From: Ruegeria lacuscaerulensis
GTDB lineage: Bacteria; Pseudomonadota; Alphaproteobacteria; Rhodobacterales; Rhodobacteraceae
NCBI RefSeq assembly: GCF_013034685.1
Contig: NZ_WQGO01000002.1
Coordinates: 496,001-560,000 of the forward strand
Length of the DNA stretch: 64,000 nucleotides
Reading direction: 5' to 3'
Part shown: positions 53,303 through 62,361 of the stretch, one piece after another
How positions within the stretch are numbered: position 1 is the stretch's first letter
How the letters are laid out: every line of letters begins with the position of its first letter
The notes under the pieces: model-generated
Told to the model about the DNA's origin: nothing
Database searches by the model: none
What the model saw: the letters and a program-made list of their open reading frames with translations, nothing else
Translations under genes and position numbers: made by a program

Positions 53303-53919
53303 GCTGCGCCCTCCAGCCAATTCAGGACCTCGGCGCAGGTGCGTTGATGTGTGACCGTGCCCAGTGACAGGATCGTTGCCTCATGAACTTCATCCCGGAA
53401 GGCCGCACAGCCGTCGGTCAGCAACACAGTTTCAATATTGCGCAGATGCGCGTCGCGCAGGGTCGAGGCAACGCCGCCGTTGGTAACTATCCCGCCAACG
53501 ATCAGGTTTTCGATCCCCACGGCGCGCATCAGGTATTCCAACCGGGTCTGGTAGAAGGCAGAGTAGGCAACCTTTTCGATGACGAAGTCGCAAGGTTGCA
53601 GCGCGTCGACCAATGCGTGACCGAACTCTCCGGGGGCGAAATCGCCCGTGGTCAGGAAGGGGCGCAACTGTTTCAGGTGTGGGGCGATCAGCGGCTCGCC
53701 ATTGCGATCGGGCACCAGCGTGAACTGGGCAGAGAAATAGCGCCCTCCGGCCTCTTGCAGCCGCCGTGCCAACGGCGCGATGCGGTCGGGCAAAGCCGCA
53801 ATGGCGGGGGCCGATTGCCCGGCGCGGCCATAGGCGCCTTCGGGATGCAGGAAATCGTTCTGCAGGTCGATGGTCAGAAGGGCCGTCTTTTGTGGGTCCC
53901 AGGTGTTCGGATCGCTCAT
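53299..53919 (-). CDS. Isochorismatase-fold hydrolase with Gly at the nucleophile position
   Basis: 206-residue Rossmann-like hydrolase of the isochorismatase/cysteine-hydrolase superfamily. The catalytic Asp is in LLTIDLQNDF and the Lys in VIEKVAYSAF. In amidase members the third residue is Cys in TNxCV; here the segment reads VTNGGVASTLRDAH, so the position is Gly, as in the vinyl-ether-cleaving isochorismatases. Amide hydrolysis by the usual cysteine mechanism is therefore unlikely. The gene lies between hydantoinase A and the lyase and stops one nucleotide before the next start. Confidence 0.82.
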   Translation of the reverse strand: MSDPNTWDPQKTALLTIDLQNDFLHPEGAYGRAGQSAPAIAALPDRIAPLARRLQEAGGRYFSAQFTLVPDRNGEPLIAPHLKQLRPFLTTGDFAPGEFGHALVDALQPCDFVIEKVAYSAFYQTRLEYLMRAVGIENLIVGGIVTNGGVASTLRDAHLRNIETVLLTDGCAAFRDEVHEATILSLGTVTHQRTCAEVLNWLEGAA

Positions 53920-55977
53920 TCACGCCTCCCGCGGTTCGATGATCGTGTTGCCGTAGGCATCCACGCGGCCTTGCAGATGCGGTTCGATCAGCACCGTTGT
54001 ATCGGGCTGGGTCAGGATCGCGGGCCCTTGCACAATTGTCCCGACCGGCAGGGACAGACGGTCATAGATCGCCGTGTCATACCAGTTTTGGGCAAAGTGG
54101 ACCTGCCGCTTTGCCATTGGCTGTACCGGGCCTTGCGTTGAAGGGGCCAGCGTGGACAGGTCGAACTTCGGCCGTTTGCCTGTAACCGCGCTGCGCAGGT
54201 TCAGGATGCGGCGCACACCGTTCTTCAGTAGCCTGCCATAGGTGGCGTTGTAGGCCGTGTCGAAAGCCTGTTCTATGGCCGCGCTGTCCGGCGGATTGAC
54301 CTTTCCGTCCGACACGGTGACAGTCAGCGGCACCGGTACCGTGTGCGTTTGTCCCACATAGGCCATGTCGAGCTCGAACGAGATTTCGCGTGCCTCGAAC
54401 GTGGTTCGGGCGGCGTCCAGCAAGGCCATACCCTGATCGACGTGATCCTGCATGAAAGCCCCCATCGCGGTGCTGTCCAACTGCGATACCAGCGTGTTGA
54501 TCGTTTGTACGAAATCCTGCCGCATATCCGCAATCACGCAGCCCATCGCCGAGGTTACGCCAGGATAGCGCGGAACGATGGCGCGGGCGATGCCGACCTC
54601 GGCCAGCATGGCCCCGGCATGCAGTGCTCCACCACCGCCGAAGGGCATAAAGACGAACCGCTTGGGATCAAACCCGCGTTCGATACTGACCAGTCGGATC
54701 GCGCCTGCCATGCGAGAATTGGCGACACGCAGGATGGCCTCGGCGGCCTCAACCGTGGACAGGTCAAGTGGCTGACCCACATGAGTGTCAATCGCCTGAC
54801 GGGCCGCCTCGACATCCAGTCTTTCCAGTTTGCCGCCAATGGGATTGTCAGGGTCGATCCGGCCCAGCACCACGTTAGCGTCGGTCACAGTCGGGCGGTC
54901 ATTGCCCAACCCATAGGCCACCGGGCCGGGGTTCGAACCGGCACTTTCCGGGCCGATATTCAGCAACCCCCCCTTGTCGACCCAAGCAATTGACCCGCCG
55001 CCTGCGCCGATGGTCGTGATCTCGATCATGGGGTTGCGCACGACCATGCCAAAGTCGATTGAAGTCTGGGCCGACAGCATCGTCTGCCCTTCGGCAATCA
55101 GCGAGACGTCAAAACTAGTGCCGCCCATATCGCCGGTGATAACATTGTCGAACCCCGCCGATTGCGCGATGTAACCGGCTGCGATGACCCCTGCGGCTGG
55201 GCCAGACAGGGCGGTGCGCACCGGCAATTGGCACGCGGTACCAACGCCCATGACACCCCCGTTGGACTGCACGATCATGAACTCACCATCGAACCCGCCC
55301 GAGTGCAGTGCGTTCTCAAGCCGGTTCAAGTAACCCGAAACCTCGGGCTGCAGATAGGCGTTCAGCGCGGTGGTCGAAAACCGCTCGAACTCCCGGATTT
55401 CCGGCAGGATTTCGGATGAGGCCGAAACATGCGGGTTAGGCCAGATGTCGCGCACCGCTGCCACGGCGGCGGTCTCGTTTTCGGGGTTGGCATAGGCGTT
55501 GGCGAACAGGATCGCGACGGCCTCACATCCCTGATCGCGCAGTTGATTGGCCGCCGCACGCACGGCACCCAGATCGACCCGGGTGCGGATGCTGCCGTCG
55601 GCCAAGGTGCGCTCTGGCACCTCCAGCCGATCGCGTCTGTCCACGACGGGCTCGAAACCACCGCGCAGCCCCCATGTGCGGGGGCGGTCGCGGCGGCGCA
55701 TCTCCAGCACGTCGCGCAGACCTTGGGTGCAGATCACCCCAGTTTTCGCGCCTTTGCGTTCCAGCAAGGCGTTCGTGCCCGCAGTGGTGCCATGCACGAC
55801 CACTGCAATTTCGGACAGGTCTGAGACCTCGCGCCTGATTCCGTCAAGGAAACCACTGGACTGATCCGGGCGGGTGGTGGGCACCTTGGCGACGGTTGCG
55901 GTGCCATCTTCTTCGTTCAACACGAAGACATCCGTGAAGGTACCGCCAACATCGACGCCAATCATATGTCCGGTCAT
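53920..55977 (-). CDS. hyuA: Hydantoinase/oxoprolinase A subunit (HyuA)
   Basis: 685-residue ATP-dependent hydantoinase A subunit of the HyuA/acetone carboxylase beta family. Nucleotide motifs include IGVDVGGTFTDVFVLN at the start and GDMGGTSFDVSLIAEG, and a metal-binding region is around RFVFMPFGGGGALHAG. With the B subunit it opens cyclic amides or imides using ATP (N-methylhydantoin, 5-oxoproline) or carboxylates related substrates. The start overlaps the hyuB stop (ATGA), giving a coupled pair. The particular ring substrate is unknown. Confidence 0.9.
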   Translation of the reverse strand: MTGHMIGVDVGGTFTDVFVLNEEDGTATVAKVPTTRPDQSSGFLDGIRREVSDLSEIAVVVHGTTAGTNALLERKGAKTGVICTQGLRDVLEMRRRDRPRTWGLRGGFEPVVDRRDRLEVPERTLADGSIRTRVDLGAVRAAANQLRDQGCEAVAILFANAYANPENETAAVAAVRDIWPNPHVSASSEILPEIREFERFSTTALNAYLQPEVSGYLNRLENALHSGGFDGEFMIVQSNGGVMGVGTACQLPVRTALSGPAAGVIAAGYIAQSAGFDNVITGDMGGTSFDVSLIAEGQTMLSAQTSIDFGMVVRNPMIEITTIGAGGGSIAWVDKGGLLNIGPESAGSNPGPVAYGLGNDRPTVTDANVVLGRIDPDNPIGGKLERLDVEAARQAIDTHVGQPLDLSTVEAAEAILRVANSRMAGAIRLVSIERGFDPKRFVFMPFGGGGALHAGAMLAEVGIARAIVPRYPGVTSAMGCVIADMRQDFVQTINTLVSQLDSTAMGAFMQDHVDQGMALLDAARTTFEAREISFELDMAYVGQTHTVPVPLTVTVSDGKVNPPDSAAIEQAFDTAYNATYGRLLKNGVRRILNLRSAVTGKRPKFDLSTLAPSTQGPVQPMAKRQVHFAQNWYDTAIYDRLSLPVGTIVQGPAILTQPDTTVLIEPHLQGRVDAYGNTIIEPREA

Positions 55978-57668
55978 TGCACCACCTCCCGCCAGGCGGA
56001 ACCATAGGCCTGATCCGCCTGATCGGGGCTGACCAAACCGCGTGAAACGTCTTTGGCGATCTCTTCCGGCGCGCGGTGTTTCGCGGCACCATATCCCCCG
56101 CCACCGGGGGTTTCCAACCGGACGGCTTGCCCTTGGCGCAACTTGATCCCTCGCATTTTCGAAACCAAAGGCGGGGCTTTCCAGCCGTCATCCTGTTCGT
56201 AAGTGAAGACGTTCATCGCGCCATCCTGACCTTCGACGATCCCCTTGGGCGCAAAACGTCCGCGTTCGCCGAACAAAAAAGCCTCGGCCCCGTTTTCTTC
56301 CAACACTTCGATTTCATAGACGGCCCCAAGACCGCCGCGATGCGCCCCGACCCCGGCGCTGTCCGGGCGCAGGGCCCATTGCCGGAACATAACGGGATAA
56401 GCGGCCTCTAGGATTTCCATCGGCGGGATCGTGGCAGTGGAAATTGGCGCATTGCCGTGATTCAACCCGTCGCTTTCGATCGAGCCGCCGTGCCCACCGC
56501 CGAAAAAGCTGAACATTACCCAAGGCTGTCCGTTCGACCGTTTGCCCGCAATCGACAGAGCGTTGATTGTGCCATAGGCATTGGCCACCACCCGGTCCGG
56601 CGCGGCCTTGGCGAAGGCGGAAAAGACTACGTCGATCATTCGTAAGATGGTTTCAGTATATCCGCCGGTCGGGGCCGGGAACTTGGCCGAAAGCAGACTG
56701 TCATCGGGCACAATGACCTCGATGGGCCGCATCACCCCGGCATTGGCGGGCAGGGATGGGAAGACATGCTTGATGGCAACATAGGCCGTTGCGACAGTCG
56801 TCGGCAGAGCGATATTTACCGGCCCTGCGCATTGAGGCGAAGAGCCGCTGAAATCCAGAACCATCCGGTCGCCCGATATCTCGAGCGCCATATTGATGCG
56901 CAGGGGCGTGTCCGTGATGCCATCATTGTCAAGGAAATCCTCGGCCTCCCACCGGCCATCAGGCAGGTCCTGCAATTCGGCGCGCATCAGCGCCTTGGCC
57001 CGATGGCCAAGTGCCTCCAGCGCGGCTGATACGGTGTCCGCGCCGTATTCGTCCAGCAGCTCATCCATTCGCCGAACGCCCAGATCAAGCGCCCCCAACT
57101 GGCCGTTCAGATCGCCCATGGCGGATTGGGGCAGGCGGGTGTTGCGTAGCAGGATGTCGATGATGTCCTGATTGACCTCGCCCTTCCGCGCCAGTTTGAC
57201 GGGCGGAAGAACGAACGCTTCCTGAAATACATCCGTTGCGGCGGGGTTGTAGTTTCCGGGAACCGCACCGCCCACGTCATGCCAGTGCCCGACCGAGGCG
57301 AGATAGCAGAATAGCTGACCATCGCGAAAATAGGGCCGCACCAATCGCATGTCCGACAGATGCGTGCCGCCAATATGCGCGTCGTTGAAGATATAAATGT
57401 CGCCGTCTTCCAGATCGCCATCTGCAGCAGCTTTTTCGATCACAGCCTTCACCGCAAATGACATCACGCCCACAAAGATCGGCAGGCCGGATTTGCCCTG
57501 AACCAATGTGTCGCCAGTTGTGGCCGAATATAGCCCGTGGCTGGCGTCATGCGCCTCGGCAATGATGGGGTTGAAAGCCGCGCGGAACAGGGTTGCGTCC
57601 ATCTCATCTGCGATCTGTTCCATGCGACCTGCCAGAACCGAAAGAGTGATCGGGTCAATCTCGCTCAT
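55974..57668 (-). CDS. hyuB: Hydantoinase/oxoprolinase B subunit (HyuB)
   Basis: 564-residue hydantoinase B family protein. The N-terminal segment ITLSVLAGRMEQIADEMDATL and AHDASHGLYSATTGDTLVQ are typical, and the C-terminus carries LETPGGGGYGA followed by basic helices. The ATG at 57668 overlaps the stop of the tautomerase fusion (ATGA). It partners HyuA. Length is in the usual range of 520-590. Confidence 0.9.
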   Translation of the reverse strand: MSEIDPITLSVLAGRMEQIADEMDATLFRAAFNPIIAEAHDASHGLYSATTGDTLVQGKSGLPIFVGVMSFAVKAVIEKAAADGDLEDGDIYIFNDAHIGGTHLSDMRLVRPYFRDGQLFCYLASVGHWHDVGGAVPGNYNPAATDVFQEAFVLPPVKLARKGEVNQDIIDILLRNTRLPQSAMGDLNGQLGALDLGVRRMDELLDEYGADTVSAALEALGHRAKALMRAELQDLPDGRWEAEDFLDNDGITDTPLRINMALEISGDRMVLDFSGSSPQCAGPVNIALPTTVATAYVAIKHVFPSLPANAGVMRPIEVIVPDDSLLSAKFPAPTGGYTETILRMIDVVFSAFAKAAPDRVVANAYGTINALSIAGKRSNGQPWVMFSFFGGGHGGSIESDGLNHGNAPISTATIPPMEILEAAYPVMFRQWALRPDSAGVGAHRGGLGAVYEIEVLEENGAEAFLFGERGRFAPKGIVEGQDGAMNVFTYEQDDGWKAPPLVSKMRGIKLRQGQAVRLETPGGGGYGAAKHRAPEEIAKDVSRGLVSPDQADQAYGSAWREVVQ

Positions 57669-58231
57669 GCCTGTGCCCTTGTTTCTGCGATGTCGTTCCA
57701 GACATCCTGCTGCGTGATCAGATTGTCGGCGACCTCGAACCGGTCGATAAAGCGGATGCCTTCGAAAGGGGTCCCATCGGGCCATTGCCCGGACAAGGTG
57801 CCCCGGCAATAGACAATCGCGGCGTCGCTTACGCCTTGCATTGCATCGAAGCCTTCATAGCTCTTGGCGATGCTGCGATAGCGCGGCGCCGCCCAGTCCA
57901 TCAACTCGGACAAGTCGTGCATCGGTTGTGCTCCGGGGAAGTGCATCACGAAACCCGGTGCCAGTCGGGTCTTCGCTTTGTCGAGCGCGCGTTCACTCAT
58001 CTCCGCCAGAAAAGCCCGGACGATCTTTTCGGGGTCATCCTTCGCTGGCGCGGGCTGTCTGGTCTGGCCACCCCGGTAATAGTCTTCAGGTGGGAGGTCA
58101 TGGATAAGCACCGTGACGAGATCAGGCGGAGCAGGCACGACGAATCGCACTGCGTCAGTCAATGCTTGGCCAAGTCGTTGTTTTTCTTTGGCGCTATAGC
58201 CTTCTATCACATGTAGCTCGACAATTGGCAC
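57665..58231 (-). CDS. Fusion of 4-oxalocrotonate tautomerase-like and SnoaL-like domains
   Basis: 188-residue protein. Residues 1-60 begin MPIVELHVIEGYSAKEKQRL, the N-terminus of 4-oxalocrotonate-tautomerase subunits with the catalytic Pro after the initiator. Residues about 68-185 form an NTF2/SnoaL-like domain (RSIAKSYEGFDAMQGVSD, FEGIRFIDRFEVADNLI). The start is GTG at 58231, fixed by the need for Pro at position two; a GAGGGG site lies about 9 nt upstream. It is the first gene of the minus operon, next to the GntR regulator. Both domains catalyse proton transfers on keto or enol compounds, so an isomerase role is likely. Confidence 0.78.
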   Translation of the reverse strand: MPIVELHVIEGYSAKEKQRLGQALTDAVRFVVPAPPDLVTVLIHDLPPEDYYRGGQTRQPAPAKDDPEKIVRAFLAEMSERALDKAKTRLAPGFVMHFPGAQPMHDLSELMDWAAPRYRSIAKSYEGFDAMQGVSDAAIVYCRGTLSGQWPDGTPFEGIRFIDRFEVADNLITQQDVWNDIAETRAQA

Positions 58232-58252
58232 GCCGCTTACCCCTCACAATTG

Positions 58253-58268
58253 GTATTATTTGTAATAC
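58253..58268. promoter_or_regulatory. Candidate GntR-family operator
   Basis: GTATTA-TTTG-TAATAC, a 6-bp inverted repeat with a 4-bp spacer, lies in the 146-bp gap between the divergent tautomerase-fusion operon and the GntR gene. HutC-type GntR regulators bind short GT-rich palindromes. It is a good candidate for control of both operons. Confidence 0.5.
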
Positions 58269-58377
58269 AGCTTTGCCATCAATGGTAAGACTATTTTTGA
58301 AAGACCCATAATACTAAAGCTTGATTTTCGAAGTGTCCCTCTTACGATTGCCAATGCTGGGAAAGGGGAATCATCGG

Positions 58378-59178
58378 GTGAACCAGATCAAAGCGGCCAA
58401 TCTTCCGGACGGAACCAAGGCGCAGCGCGTCTACCTGTCTCTGCGCGATCAGATCACCGAGGGGCAGTTGTCGGCAGGGGAGACCCTGCCGGGCGAACAG
58501 CGTCTGGCTGAGAAGTTCGGCGTGTCCCGCGTAACCATCCGGCGTGCGCTTGAGGCGCTGGCAGGCAACGGCCTGATCGAACGGCACGCGGGCAGTGGCA
58601 CACGGGTATCGGGCCGGTCGCCGCATGGGGCGCGGGCGGCGATGGACTTCAACACCTTGATGCCGCAGCTTGTGGAAATGGGCCAAAGCACGACGGCCCG
58701 GCTCTTGTCGTTTTCCTATGGGAAAGCGCCCGAGGCGGTGGCGACAGCCATGGGTCTTCAGGACGACCGGCAGGTGCAGATTGCTACGCGGGTCCGCCTG
58801 ACAGACGATGTGCCGTTTTCTCACCTGACAACATATGTTCCTGCTGAAATTGCCCGGAATTACTCGGAAAGCGATCTTGCAACGACACCGTTGTTCAAAC
58901 TGCTGGAACGGGGTGGCGTGCAGATCGAAGAGGCGCACCAGACGGTGTCGGCAACGCTTGCGGGCCCCGACGTGGCAGAGGCTTTGGGCGTCGCGGTTGG
59001 CTCGGCGCTGCTGTCGTTGAAACGGATTGTGCGGGATGTCGAAGGCAATGGGGTCGAATACCTGTCTGGTCTTTACCGGCCTGACATGTTCCGCCTTGAG
59101 ATGCCTCTGGCGCGGGTCGGAACCGGGTCAGCCCGTCATTGGGAACCCGCCATCGGCCGCAGCGAGGCCGAGGAATGA
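58378..59178 (+). CDS. GntR-family (HutC subfamily) regulator
   Basis: 266-residue regulator with an N-terminal winged helix (about residues 15-75, LAEKFGVSRVTIRRALEAL) and a C-terminal UTRA ligand domain (about 95-245). The best start is GTG at 58378, with AAAGGGGA upstream at about 8 nt; an ATG at 58354 has no site. It heads the plus-strand operon; its stop overlaps the LeuC-like start (ATGA). It probably senses the substrate or an intermediate of the cluster and controls both divergent operons. Confidence 0.85.
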   Translation: MNQIKAANLPDGTKAQRVYLSLRDQITEGQLSAGETLPGEQRLAEKFGVSRVTIRRALEALAGNGLIERHAGSGTRVSGRSPHGARAAMDFNTLMPQLVEMGQSTTARLLSFSYGKAPEAVATAMGLQDDRQVQIATRVRLTDDVPFSHLTTYVPAEIARNYSESDLATTPLFKLLERGGVQIEEAHQTVSATLAGPDVAEALGVAVGSALLSLKRIVRDVEGNGVEYLSGLYRPDMFRLEMPLARVGTGSARHWEPAIGRSEAEE

Positions 59179-60581
59179 CCGCCCCGCGTACAATGCTCGA
59201 CAAGCTATGGGCCTCGCATGAGGTGCTGCGGCGCGATGATGGCGTGTCGCTGCTGTGGGTGGACCGGCATCTTGTGCATGAAGGCTCGCACCATGCCTTT
59301 GCCAAGTTGGCAGAGCGCGGATTGCACGTGGCCGAACCGGATCTGACCTTTGCGGTTGTCGATCACTATGCGCCGACGCGCGATCGCGGCCGGATTTCTG
59401 ATCCAAAGATTGCCCGCATGATCCAGACGTTGCGCAACAACGCTGCCCGGCACAATCTGCGGATTTTCGATCTGGATGATCCGACACAGGGTATCGTGCA
59501 TGTGGTCGGGCCGGAACTTGGGCTGACACTGCCGGGTCTGCTGATTAATTGCGGAGATAGCCATACATCTACGCACGGCGCCTTTGGGGCTTTGGCTTTC
59601 GGGATCGGCGCGACCGAGGTTGCGCATGTTCTTGCGACGCAAACCGTCTGGCAACGCAAGCCCAAGGCGATGAGGATTACATTGAATGGTCAGTTGGGTC
59701 CGGGTGTCTCGGCCAAGGATATCGCGCTGAACTGGATTGCGATGCTGGGCACAGGTGGTGCGCAAGGTCACGCAGTGGAATATGCGGGGCAGACGGTGCG
59801 GGACTTGTCCATGGAGGGTCGCATGACCCTGTGCAATCTGTCCATCGAAGGAGGCGCGCGTTTCGGCATGGTGGCCCCTGATGAGGTGACGTTTGCCTAT
59901 CTCGAAAACCGCGAACATGCGCCGAACGGCCCGGATTTTGAGGCGGCCTGCCGGACGTGGCAAAAGCTGACCACTGATGAAGGTGCGGTATTCAACAGCG
60001 ACGTTGCGCTGGATGCGTCCGGCATTGCTCCGACCGTGACATGGGGCACAAGTCCGGAACAGGCACTACCTGTATCAGCATCAATCCCGAATCCGGACGT
60101 GATGGACCCTGCTAAGGCAAATGCCGCCCGCGATGCGCTGGACTATATGGGATTGGCAGCGGGGCGCGCGCTGGACGGCATCCCTGTAGATCAGGTGTTT
60201 ATCGGATCCTGTACAAATGGCCGCATCGAAGACCTGCGAGAGGCCGCGTTGGTCTTGTCCGGACGCGGTGCGAAAGTGCCGGGTTTGGTCTCGCCGGGAT
60301 CTGCGCGCGTCAAGGCGCAGGCCGAAGCGGAAGGGCTGGACCGTGTTTTCACCGATGCCGGATTGGAATGGGCCGCATCCGGCTGTTCCATGTGTGTCGG
60401 AATGAACGGCGATCTGGTCGGTGAAGGCAAGCGCTGCGCCTCGTCGACCAACCGTAACTTTCGCGGCCGGCAGGGGCGCGGTGCGCGTACGCATCTGATG
60501 TCTCCGGCAATGGTGGCTGCAGCTGCTGTGACAGGTACGATCACGGATGTTCGACCATTTTTGCAGGGCAGGGCTGCGTGA
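59175..60581 (+). CDS. Aconitase-superfamily hydratase large subunit (LeuC-like)
   Basis: 468-residue large subunit of the LeuC/homoaconitase-type hydro-lyase family. The three iron-sulfur cysteines are visible in GSCTNGR and in CSMCVG near the C-terminus. Substrate-binding motifs include DSHTSTHGAFGALAFGIG. The protein is about 468 residues, the normal LeuC length. Its place in a catabolic cluster away from leucine genes argues for another dicarboxylate such as citraconate, maleate or dimethylmaleate. The start overlaps the GntR stop and its stop overlaps the small-subunit start (TGATG). Confidence 0.85.
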   Translation: MTAPRTMLDKLWASHEVLRRDDGVSLLWVDRHLVHEGSHHAFAKLAERGLHVAEPDLTFAVVDHYAPTRDRGRISDPKIARMIQTLRNNAARHNLRIFDLDDPTQGIVHVVGPELGLTLPGLLINCGDSHTSTHGAFGALAFGIGATEVAHVLATQTVWQRKPKAMRITLNGQLGPGVSAKDIALNWIAMLGTGGAQGHAVEYAGQTVRDLSMEGRMTLCNLSIEGGARFGMVAPDEVTFAYLENREHAPNGPDFEAACRTWQKLTTDEGAVFNSDVALDASGIAPTVTWGTSPEQALPVSASIPNPDVMDPAKANAARDALDYMGLAAGRALDGIPVDQVFIGSCTNGRIEDLREAALVLSGRGAKVPGLVSPGSARVKAQAEAEGLDRVFTDAGLEWAASGCSMCVGMNGDLVGEGKRCASSTNRNFRGRQGRGARTHLMSPAMVAAAAVTGTITDVRPFLQGRAA

Positions 60582-61192
60582 TGGCCGGGTGGAGCAAGCA
60601 TACGGGCCGGGCCCTGGCGTTGGCTGTTGACAATATCGACACCGATCAACTGATCCCTGCGCGGTTCATGTCGGTTCCGCGTAGCGATGGGTACGGAGGG
60701 TACCTGTTGCACGATATGCGGCGCAACGCTGATGAAGAATTGCACCCAGACTTCCCGCTCAACCGGCATGAAGACATCAGTATTCTGGTGGCAGGTCAGA
60801 ATTTCGGTAGCGGTTCATCCCGCGAGGCAGCGGTATACGCTCTGGTCGATGCTGGGATACGCGCCGTCATTGCGCCCAGCTTTGGCGACATTTTCGCCAA
60901 TAATGCAATCAACAACGGTTTACTACCCGCACGGGTAAGCAATTCGACGCACGAACGCCTTATTCAGACACTGACAGACGCGCCCGCAGAGCTTTCGGTT
61001 GACCTGCCCGAAGGCCGGTTCACTTTGGAAGGCCGCACTGAGAAATTTGAACTGGACGAAGGATGGCGCGTCAAGCTGATCAATGGCTGGGATGACATTG
61101 ACCTGACCCAACAGCACGCGCAGACAATCCGTGCTCACCGACACCACCGCAGTCAGACCGCGCCTTGGGCATGGCCTGCACTTTGCGAATAA
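60581..61192 (+). CDS. Aconitase-superfamily hydratase small subunit (LeuD-like)
   Basis: 203-residue swivel-domain subunit. The LeuD motifs DNIDTDQLIPARF and GQNFGSGSSREAAVYAL are present. It pairs with the LeuC-like subunit to form an Fe-S hydratase. The C-terminal 20 residues are an uncommon His/Arg-rich tail (RAHRHHRSQ). Together with the lyase encoded on the other strand it could hydrate an unsaturated dicarboxylate. Confidence 0.87.
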   Translation: MAGWSKHTGRALALAVDNIDTDQLIPARFMSVPRSDGYGGYLLHDMRRNADEELHPDFPLNRHEDISILVAGQNFGSGSSREAAVYALVDAGIRAVIAPSFGDIFANNAINNGLLPARVSNSTHERLIQTLTDAPAELSVDLPEGRFTLEGRTEKFELDEGWRVKLINGWDDIDLTQQHAQTIRAHRHHRSQTAPWAWPALCE

Positions 61193-61287
61193 GCCACGTC
61201 GCGCAAAGACGACGCAACAGGCCAAAAGGCCACGAAAACAAGGGGCGCATTCAGAAAACTGCCCCAACAACATGTGGAGGAAGACTC

Positions 61288-62301
61288 ATGAAACTGAACT
61301 CATTGGCTGGCCTGTTCGCCGGAGCCGTGATGGTTGCCGGAGCAGCCAAGGCGGAAGAAACAATCTCTGCCGTGCACGCCTTTCCTGAAACTCTGATCTA
61401 CACCCAGAGCTTTCTGGATTTTGTTAATAAAGTGAACGAGGCGGGTGAAGGTGTCATTCAGATTGACGTGCGCGGTGGCCCCGAGGCCATCGGCATGTTC
61501 CAGCAACCCGACGCGGTGCGCGATGGCATTGTCGATATGGTTTATACGCCGGGCTCTTTTTACGGCGGTGCGCTGCCTGAAAAAGACGCGATGGTAGCCT
61601 CAAACCTGACCGCGATTGAGACCCGCCAGAATGGCGGGATAGAGCTGATCGATCAGATTCATCAGGAAAAAATGGGTCTGAAGTATCTCGGCTGGTTCGA
61701 CAGTGGTGTTTGCTACAACCTCTGGACCCGGAATGAGCCCAGCTTTGACGCCGATGGCAATCTTGAGGTCGAAGGGCTAAAGCTGCGCGGCAACAACGTG
61801 TATAATGCGTTCTTCACCAACTATCTGGGCGCGCAGGTAATCGACTTGCCAACGGGTGAGGTCTATTCAGCCCTGCAACGCGGTGTCGTGGACGCGACCG
61901 GCTGGACCCAGATCGGTCTGATCGACCTGAAATGGAACGAATTTTTGAACTACCGGATCGAACCCTGTTTCTTCTCGACCGATCTGGGCGTCATTGTGAA
62001 TCTGGAGCGCTGGAACTCGCTGTCGGATGAGGCCAAGACGATCCTTCAAGACGTGGCGATCCAGCATGAGAAAGACAGCGTCGAAGCCCTGCGCAGCAAA
62101 CGGGATGATGATTTCGCCGCGCTGGATGCTGCAGGCATGACCGTAGTCAGCTTGGAAGGTGAAGCCAAGGCGAACTACCTTGCCGCTGCGCGCGAAAAAA
62201 CGTGGGAGCGGATGAATGGCCTTATGGCAGAACAGCCGGGTGGAACCGACAACTATGATCGCCTGATCGAGTTGTTCTACGATCTCGACGCAGCAAACTA
62301 A
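61288..62301 (+). CDS. dctP: TRAP transporter substrate-binding protein (DctP family)
   Basis: 337-residue periplasmic binding protein of the DctP/TRAP family. A signal peptide ends near AKAEE (about residue 23). Family features include an Arg-containing ligand loop (DVRGGPEAIGMFQQPDAVRDG) and DLPTGEVYSALQRGVVDATGW. A GGAGGAAG site precedes the ATG at 61288. A hairpin follows (62311-62337). It probably binds a carboxylate consumed by the neighbouring enzymes; the ligand is not known. Confidence 0.9.
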   Translation: MKLNSLAGLFAGAVMVAGAAKAEETISAVHAFPETLIYTQSFLDFVNKVNEAGEGVIQIDVRGGPEAIGMFQQPDAVRDGIVDMVYTPGSFYGGALPEKDAMVASNLTAIETRQNGGIELIDQIHQEKMGLKYLGWFDSGVCYNLWTRNEPSFDADGNLEVEGLKLRGNNVYNAFFTNYLGAQVIDLPTGEVYSALQRGVVDATGWTQIGLIDLKWNEFLNYRIEPCFFSTDLGVIVNLERWNSLSDEAKTILQDVAIQHEKDSVEALRSKRDDDFAALDAAGMTVVSLEGEAKANYLAAAREKTWERMNGLMAEQPGGTDNYDRLIELFYDLDAAN

Positions 62302-62310
62302 GACCAAGGG

Positions 62311-62337
62311 CAGGCCCGCGGAAACCCTGCGGGCCTG
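62311..62337 (+). promoter_or_regulatory. Intercistronic hairpin between dctP and dctQ
   Basis: A perfect 9-bp stem (62311-62319 with 62329-62337) with a 9-nt loop lies 9 nt after dctP. No T-run follows, so it is likely an mRNA stabiliser that lets the binding protein be made in excess over the permease subunits. Confidence 0.55.
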
Positions 62338-62361
62338 ACCGGAATTCGGGGCAATGCAGGC

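Noticed and set aside
53299..53919. Maleamate amidase assignment
   Set aside because: The cysteine nucleophile needed for amide hydrolysis is replaced by glycine.
53383..54141. Plus-strand frame opposite the hydrolase and hydantoinase A genes
   Set aside because: Antisense to two well-supported genes with no domain signal.
59175..61192. Leucine-biosynthetic leuCD
   Set aside because: The pair lies in a GntR-controlled catabolic operon with a TRAP transporter and no leuA or leuB nearby, so another dicarboxylate is more likely.
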